Below are positions 61,940 through 64,000 of a DNA stretch of 64,000 nucleotides, one piece after another. Position 1 is the stretch's first letter. Each line of letters starts with the position of its first letter. Below the pieces are notes generated by a model, which ran no database searches, was not told the origin of the DNA, and saw nothing but the letters and a program-made list of their open reading frames with translations. The position numbers and the translations under genes are program-made. The stretch comes from Doris montereyensis. Taxonomy: Eukaryota > Mollusca > Gastropoda > Nudibranchia > Dorididae. Location of the stretch: NCBI GenBank assembly GCA_037039925.1, contig JAXRKP010000022.1, forward strand, positions 592,501-656,500, in the 5' to 3' direction.

Positions 61940-62799
61940 ATTTGTAAAGCCCTTTCTTGGGCCTCTAATTTTATAAATTGTTTGTTATCTTTTCCATGTA
62001 ATAATACTGCAAATGCCCAGAGAGGCAGACATCTTCCATCATGTTTGTGTCAAGTTTGGCTATTTTTCATGTTTCTAAAATCTAAAAAACATTGGTTAAT
62101 TGTAAAATAAAATCTAAGAAACTTTAAAAAAAATACAAACTCCTACAAAGAATGTAACAGGCCTACATTAATTAAATGTTAACCTACAACATGATGCCAA
62201 TTCGCTTGATAATCCTAAAGTAAATTAATCCAGCAAAAAATATCTCTTGTCAGACATTCAATAATAACTTTGGACACAAATCTAATAGATTTCTATTGTC
62301 TGAAGTTTAATGTTTGTAAAGGACTTCCACAGCCGGGCACACACTATCAGGTTAGGCCCCTCTGACAATACATCCCAAAGAAAATAACACTGTGTGCTTG
62401 ACCATGGGAGTTTGTAAATTAATGTTTTTTTGTGTACATGTAGATCAACCTGTGGGCAATATATTTTGATAACCCCCCCCCCCCCCTTTGCACACTATCC
62501 AAGGTAAAGTAACACCCCCCCCCCCCCCAAGCTCACCCCAAATAAAATCACTCTGTGTGCCTGACTAAGGTAGCCCTCCCAAATCTGGGACCACAGAGAC
62601 CACCAATGCAATTGCCGAATTTGCATTAAAGTATTATGGAATTCAAGATGAAGGCCAAAAACAGGATTGTTATGGGGCTTTTTGTTTCTTTTTTTGTGTG
62701 TTTTTCTTAAAAGATTTTTTATCCGAGTTAGATCTAGATTCTAGATCTAGGTCTAAAAACAAAGAAAGTAAAGAAAAGAAAATTAAGGAAGGGAGCCAG

Positions 62800-62800
<1 letters not shown>
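61940..62800. other. stretch with no recognised gene, two long C-runs
   Basis: Poly-C runs at about 62466-62487 and 62513-62528. No exon recognised. Could include the promoter or 5' untranslated exons of the SPFH gene, but nothing specific shows this. Confidence 0.45.

Positions 62801-62891
<91 letters not shown>
62801..62891. repeat. (GA)n microsatellite
   Basis: About 45 GA dinucleotides. Confidence 0.96.
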
Positions 62892-62894
<3 letters not shown>

Positions 62895-63899
62895 GGGGGG
62901 GTGAGAAAGGGGAGAATCCTCCGACGGATACACAAAATAAGGAGAAACTGATGGATAATCCTGAATCGTGCATTTGAGAAGCTCATCGAACATACGAACA
63001 TAAAAAGTAGAAAATGAAAAAAAAATCAGCTTCTGGGTCTAGATCTACGTAGATGTAAACAAATCAAAATTGAAATACTTGTGTTCGTTAGTTGCTTCAG
63101 GTCTCTGTAGATTACTGCGGAAGGTAGGCCTATGAAGGATATGGTTTGTTTGTGTTCCATGGAATCAAGAGTACTTGAAGATGAGAATGGGAAACGAGTA
63201 TTCGAGTAGAATCTCCCAGGGCCCGATACCATTACGCGGTCTGCAAGAAGACCCATTTATTTTGAATTTGAAGGAAGCAATGGAGACATTTAGATCTAGA
63301 TAATATCTAGATTAATATCTCCATTAATATATGTTTCTGACATGATTCATTCTTTGTTGTATCTATTTTGATCCCATCGATGGATGACATCCTTTATCGA
63401 AATCCCGATACTCTGCAAGGAACAAAATAACAAGGTACTCTATTTTAAGAATCTTAATCACAGGACAAAATTTGAAATAATTATTTCACAACAAAGAGGT
63501 CTCTCTATATTCTGCGTGTTGCATAATGTTCAAAGCCATGAAAATAATGGGTTTTTTTATGAAATATAGTCTAGACTAATACGTATATAGCCTGACTGGA
63601 ATTAATTTTAGTTTGCAAAGAAAAAGGCTCAATGTAAATAATGGTAACCCGTGCTTGTTTTGATTTTACCAAACAAAAAATTATCAATTTTACCCAGACT
63701 ACAGGTAAACAGCAAAGAAATCCTTAACTTGCACCTTAGCTTGCACAGTGTTGTGATATACACACGTGACCTCCATTTTATTGTCCTTCTCCAACGAGAC
63801 CAGGACTAATCGAGCAAATCAACACCATGTCTGCTATAGGGGACCATGAAGCAGTTATTATAACATCCAATCTTAACACAGAAAGAAAGATAACGAAAT
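62892..63899. other. stretch with no recognised gene
   Basis: Contains TCTAGATCT-rich patches (63037, 63292) and family D-like words (63664, 63770-63830). No exon supported. Confidence 0.45.

Positions 63900-64000
<101 letters not shown>

Overview
The window is nuclear DNA of a repeat-rich invertebrate animal, most likely a gastropod mollusc. It has interrupted genes with GT/AG introns, RTE-like and CR1/L2-like LINE remnants, tRNA-derived SINEs and a degenerate receptor resembling the class A chemosensory receptors of molluscs. Scattered short runs built from the words TCTAGA/AGATCT also fit gastropod DNA as I know it. There are no operons, CRISPR arrays or phage. Much of the window is satellite sequence: about ten unrelated minisatellite arrays (units of 26 to 70 bp) and many long microsatellites.

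Layout. 1-4450: a three-block 47-50 bp minisatellite. 4425-26455, + strand: an astacin-family zinc metalloprotease. Six exons carrying the end of a propeptide, a furin-like RQKR site and the catalytic domain are clear, a seventh (propeptide) exon is well supported, and a possible signal-peptide exon starts inside the last unit of the 5' minisatellite. Its introns hold a minus-strand RTE-like LINE (about 9000-12480), a split SINE, and four private tandem arrays (45, 60, 43 and 45 bp). The zinc site and Met-turn are present, but the reading frame is broken at three places and the family Glu after the third zinc His is Thr. It is therefore either a young pseudogene or carries consensus errors.

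27-45 kb: a gene-poor patchwork. It holds an 850 bp GAA tract, a CR1/L2-like LINE reverse-transcriptase remnant (28270-29760), a 70 bp array, a seven-TM receptor pseudogene (about 36293-37386), a 400 bp ATT tract, and then 31 bp and 38 bp arrays. From 37379 onward, exact 18-39 base matches to 29.6-37.1 kb recur in the same order but much closer together. A second shortened copy repeats 39.8-41.4 kb at 42.6-43.3 kb. This collinear patchwork is the strangest structure in the window.

51803-61046, - strand: a complete, frame-intact seven-exon gene for a 303-residue SPFH/band 7 (prohibitin/stomatin-like) membrane protein with an N-terminal membrane anchor and a C-terminal Ala/Glu-rich coiled coil. 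Its introns carry SINEs, a LINE 3' end and a 26 bp minisatellite. Upstream of it lies a 687 bp element with TA duplications and pogo/Tigger-like ends.

The protease and the SPFH gene are unrelated and nothing here suggests that they act together. Most long open frames in the window are by-products of tandem repeats whose unit length is a multiple of three or that lack stop codons.
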